From: Gemmatimonadota bacterium
GTDB taxonomy: Bacteria; Gemmatimonadota; Gemmatimonadetes; Longimicrobiales; RSA9
Length of the DNA: 8,333 nt
Direction of reading: 5' to 3'
Assembly (NCBI GenBank): GCA_019689775.1
Contig: JADGGV010000150.1
Location: 1 to 8,333 of the forward strand
Shown: positions 6,739 to 8,333 of the stretch, in pieces
Layout: each line of letters begins with the position of its first letter
Numbering within the stretch: the first letter of the stretch is position 1
The notes under the pieces: model-generated
What the model was told of the DNA's origin: nothing
Database searches by the model: none
The model's input: only the letters and a program-made list of their open reading frames with translations
Program-made: the position numbers and the translations under genes

Positions 6739-8150
6739 CACTGCTCCGCCGAACCGTCCAGCCAGGCGGCGGTGAAGCCGGCGCGCTCCAGGCCGCGGCG
6801 GATGTAGGGGTTGCGGCGCATCAGCCTCCAGATCAGCCCGGTGCGATAGTTCTCGACCATGCCGAGGAGCGGACCCTGGTCGATGCCGAGGTACTGCGTG
6901 TCGAACCACCCCTTCCCGGGCACGACCTTCCCCATCTTCGGCGTCGCCGTGAACGTCTCGTTGAACGCGTCCACGAAGCCGTAGCGGGAGTAGACGTCGT
7001 CGCCGAACCGTTCCTTCATGGCCATGAGCGCGCGGATCGACTCGGCCGGCGTGAACGGCATCGAGCTGCCGGCGGCGGTCGGGCAGATCGTGCCGTCGTC
7101 GCGGACCTCGGTGAAGCTGGAGGCGCGGGCGGCGTACGTGAAGAAGTGGCGTCGCGCCCCGGCAATGGTGAAGTCGCCGTCGGCCGGGCCGTCGCACGCG
7201 GACAGCCCCCAGATGTCGGCGCCGTAGCCCACCCAACCGCCCGGGTTGGCGATGGCGTAGCCGCGCTGGCCGAGCGTGGCGCGGCGGGAGTTCTCGAAGT
7301 AGTCGATGCCGCGGCCGCGCAGGTAGTCGTCCTGGAGCCCGCGCGGGTCGATCCAGAGGAACGAGTACTGGTGGCCGAAGAGCGGCCCGAAGCCGACGTG
7401 CTCCTGGCCGAACCACGTGCCCCACCGGTACGTCGCGGTGTAGGCGGGCCACGCCGCCGGCTCGATCGGGTGCGTCGGCGAGCCGAGCGCGAGCACGTAG
7501 AGGATCATCGCCTCGTTCAGGCCGTGCCAGTCCCAGTCGTGCTGGCCGTGCTCCGGCGTCCAGCCCATGGAGACGAGCGGCGGCCGCGGCTGCATCCACG
7601 TCCAGTCGGCGCGCCGGTAGAGCGAGTCCGCGAGCGCGCGGATCTCGGTCTCGACGGCGTCGTCGCCATCGAAGTACTGCTGCGCCGCGAGCACGCCGGC
7701 CAGGAGCAGCGACGTGTCAATCGTGGACAGCTCGACCGTCTCGAAGCGCTTCCCGGTGCGCATGTCCAGGAAGTGGTAGTAGAAGCCCTTGTAGCCGGTG
7801 GCGTCCGGCTCGGGCCCGTGCGGCGCGCGCCAGAAGAAGCGCAGCGTCGTGAGCGTGCGGTCGGCCGCCGCCTGGCGGGTGACGTAGCCGCGCTCGACGC
7901 CGATCGGGTACGCGGTCAACGCGAAGCCGACCGCTGCGATGCTGGAGAACGACTCCCCCGGCGCGCGGTCCGGGATCAGCCCGTTGTCGGGGTTCGCCAG
8001 CTCCCAGAAGAACGCGAATGTGCGGCGCTCGAGGTCGTCGAGGAACGCATCCGCGCCGGGCGGCGGCGCCGAGCCCTGCGGCGCCGACGGCTGATTCGGC
8101 GCGCAGGCGGGGAGGAGGGCGAGGAGGGCGAGGAGCAACGGGCGTCGCAT
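6738..8150 (-). CDS. Glucoamylase-like lipoprotein, GH144-type (probable endo-beta-1,2-glucanase family)
   Basis: 470 residues. I chose the ATG at 8150 because it puts a compact lipoprotein signal first: MRRPLLLALLALLPAC, with lipobox LPAC and lipidated Cys16. The in-frame ATG at 8192 would add 14 hydrophilic residues. No clear Shine-Dalgarno precedes 8150. After a Pro/Ala linker (17-34), residues about 35-465 form one all-helical domain matching the 'glucoamylase-like' family (Pfam Glycoamylase) that includes CAZy GH144. Recognisable blocks are LERRTFAFFWELANPDNGLIPDR (40-62), SIAAVGFALTAYPIGVERG (70-88), YKGFYYHFLDMRTG (120-133), ELSTIDTSLLLAGVL (140-154), LNEAMILYVLALGSPTHPI (211-229), GPLFGHQYSFLWIDPRG (255-271), NPGGWVGYGADIWGLSACDG (302-321) and LGIDQGPLLGMVENYRTGLIW (421-441). 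E140, D145 and E213 are acidic residues in conserved blocks; I cannot assign catalytic roles. GH144 members tested cut beta-1,2-glucan, so this is the likeliest activity, as an envelope-anchored endo-enzyme feeding the importer encoded next. Confidence 0.92.
   Translation of the reverse strand: MRRPLLLALLALLPACAPNQPSAPQGSAPPPGADAFLDDLERRTFAFFWELANPDNGLIPDRAPGESFSSIAAVGFALTAYPIGVERGYVTRQAAADRTLTTLRFFWRAPHGPEPDATGYKGFYYHFLDMRTGKRFETVELSTIDTSLLLAGVLAAQQYFDGDDAVETEIRALADSLYRRADWTWMQPRPPLVSMGWTPEHGQHDWDWHGLNEAMILYVLALGSPTHPIEPAAWPAYTATYRWGTWFGQEHVGFGPLFGHQYSFLWIDPRGLQDDYLRGRGIDYFENSRRATLGQRGYAIANPGGWVGYGADIWGLSACDGPADGDFTIAGARRHFFTYAARASSFTEVRDDGTICPTAAGSSMPFTPAESIRALMAMKERFGDDVYSRYGFVDAFNETFTATPKMGKVVPGKGWFDTQYLGIDQGPLLGMVENYRTGLIWRLMRRNPYIRRGLERAGFTAAWLDGSAEQ
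6744..6747 (-). promoter_or_regulatory. Ribosome-binding site for the binding-protein gene
   Basis: GGAG on the minus strand with 5 nt to the ATG at 6738, inside the last codons of the preceding glycosidase gene. It is the main sequence support for starting the binding protein at the TGATG junction despite the unusually long N-terminus. Confidence 0.6.
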
Positions 8151-8275
8151 CGTCGTTCGGTGAAGTTCGAGGTTGGCCGCTTCGTGCGGCATCGCGGCCA
8201 GGCGCGGTCGTCACGCCCCCGTGCCGTGGGGGACCCACGGGCCCTCCGCGCATCGGTCCGACATCTGACGCCGAC
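8151..8275 (-). promoter_or_regulatory. Leader/upstream region of the operon
   Basis: About 125 bases precede the first gene. I see no convincing -35/-10 pair, no T-rich terminator and no Shine-Dalgarno in front of the ATG at 8150. An inverted repeat at 8224-8240 (CCGTGGG, GGA loop, CCCACGG) is the only clear structure. Any promoter is either here in a non-consensus form or beyond the window. Confidence 0.3.
8224..8240. repeat. Perfect 7-bp inverted repeat with a 3-nt loop
   Basis: CCGTGGG at 8224-8230 pairs exactly with CCCACGG at 8234-8240 around GGA. It lies 74-90 bases upstream of the first gene and reads as a hairpin on either strand. It could be an operator half-site pair, a leader stem-loop, or the terminator stem of an upstream gene, but there is no flanking T-run. 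Chance occurrence is possible at this GC content. Confidence 0.4.
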
Positions 8276-8333
8276 GGGGGGGGGGGCCCCCCCCCCCCCC
8301 CCGCCGGGGGGGGGGCGGCGCCCCCCCCCCCCC
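8276..8333. other. Poly-G/poly-C low-complexity tail (probable assembly artefact)
   Basis: Runs of G11 (8276-8286), C16 (8287-8302), G10 (8306-8315) and C13 (8321-8333), separated by a few G/C bases, with no A or T after 8275. Alternating homopolymers at the end of a sequence are typical of read-end or contig-end error rather than biology. Nothing coding is supported here, and the adjacent upstream sequence should be treated with caution. Confidence 0.75.

Noticed and set aside
5470..6807. 445-codon plus-strand open frame opposite the binding protein
   Set aside because: Antisense shadow rich in Arg, Ala and Val with no family features, while the minus strand encodes a clear solute-binding protein.
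8151..8192. Longer start (ATG at 8192) for the GH144-like lipoprotein
   Set aside because: It would place 14 hydrophilic residues before a compact lipoprotein signal that starts naturally at 8150.
7717..8253. 178-codon minus-strand open frame over the start of the GH144-like gene
   Set aside because: Overlaps the signal peptide and N-terminal domain in a different frame with an Arg/Pro/Ala-rich translation; not a credible gene.

Overview
The window is very GC-rich (roughly 70% by eye). Apart from its two ends it is one tightly packed carbohydrate-utilisation gene cluster read entirely from the minus strand (right to left). The organism is probably a Gram-negative-type, high-GC soil or aquatic bacterium. 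Two surface lipoproteins, a secreted enzyme whose signal peptide ends in the 'PLAAQ' pattern common in Gemmatimonadota, and large F5/8-type-C glycosidases like those abundant in that phylum make Gemmatimonadota (Gemmatirosa-like) my best guess. This is inference from style, not a database match.

Layout in transcription order: (1) 8150-6738, a lipoprotein of the glucoamylase-like/GH144 family; (2) 6738-5233, a family 1 sugar-binding lipoprotein of an ABC importer; (3) 5236-4268, a MalF/UgpA-type permease; (4) 4271-3447, a MalG/UgpE-type permease; (5) 3450-121, a 1109-residue secreted protein with two beta-sandwich carbohydrate-binding-like modules in front of an (alpha/alpha)6 glycosidase-like domain. 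Every junction overlaps (TGATG, GTGA, ATGA, ATGA), so the five genes almost certainly form one translationally coupled operon. After a 69-base gap, a further ORF starts at base 51 and runs off the left edge. At the right, about 125 bases of leader lie before the first gene, followed by a poly-G/poly-C tail (8276-8333) that looks like a contig-end artefact.

How the parts could work together: the GH144-like lipoprotein and the large secreted enzyme would cut or trim a glucan outside the cytoplasmic membrane. The lipoprotein binding protein would capture the oligosaccharides and the two permeases import them. GH144 contains endo-beta-1,2-glucanases, so beta-1,2-glucan is the leading substrate hypothesis. 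No ATPase subunit, regulator or cytoplasmic oligosaccharide-degrading enzyme is present in the window.

The most notable sequence oddities are two 55-60 residue N-terminal extensions, on the binding protein and on the large enzyme. Each lies between the coupled start codon and a normal export signal, and each is built from repeats and inverted repeats in the DNA.
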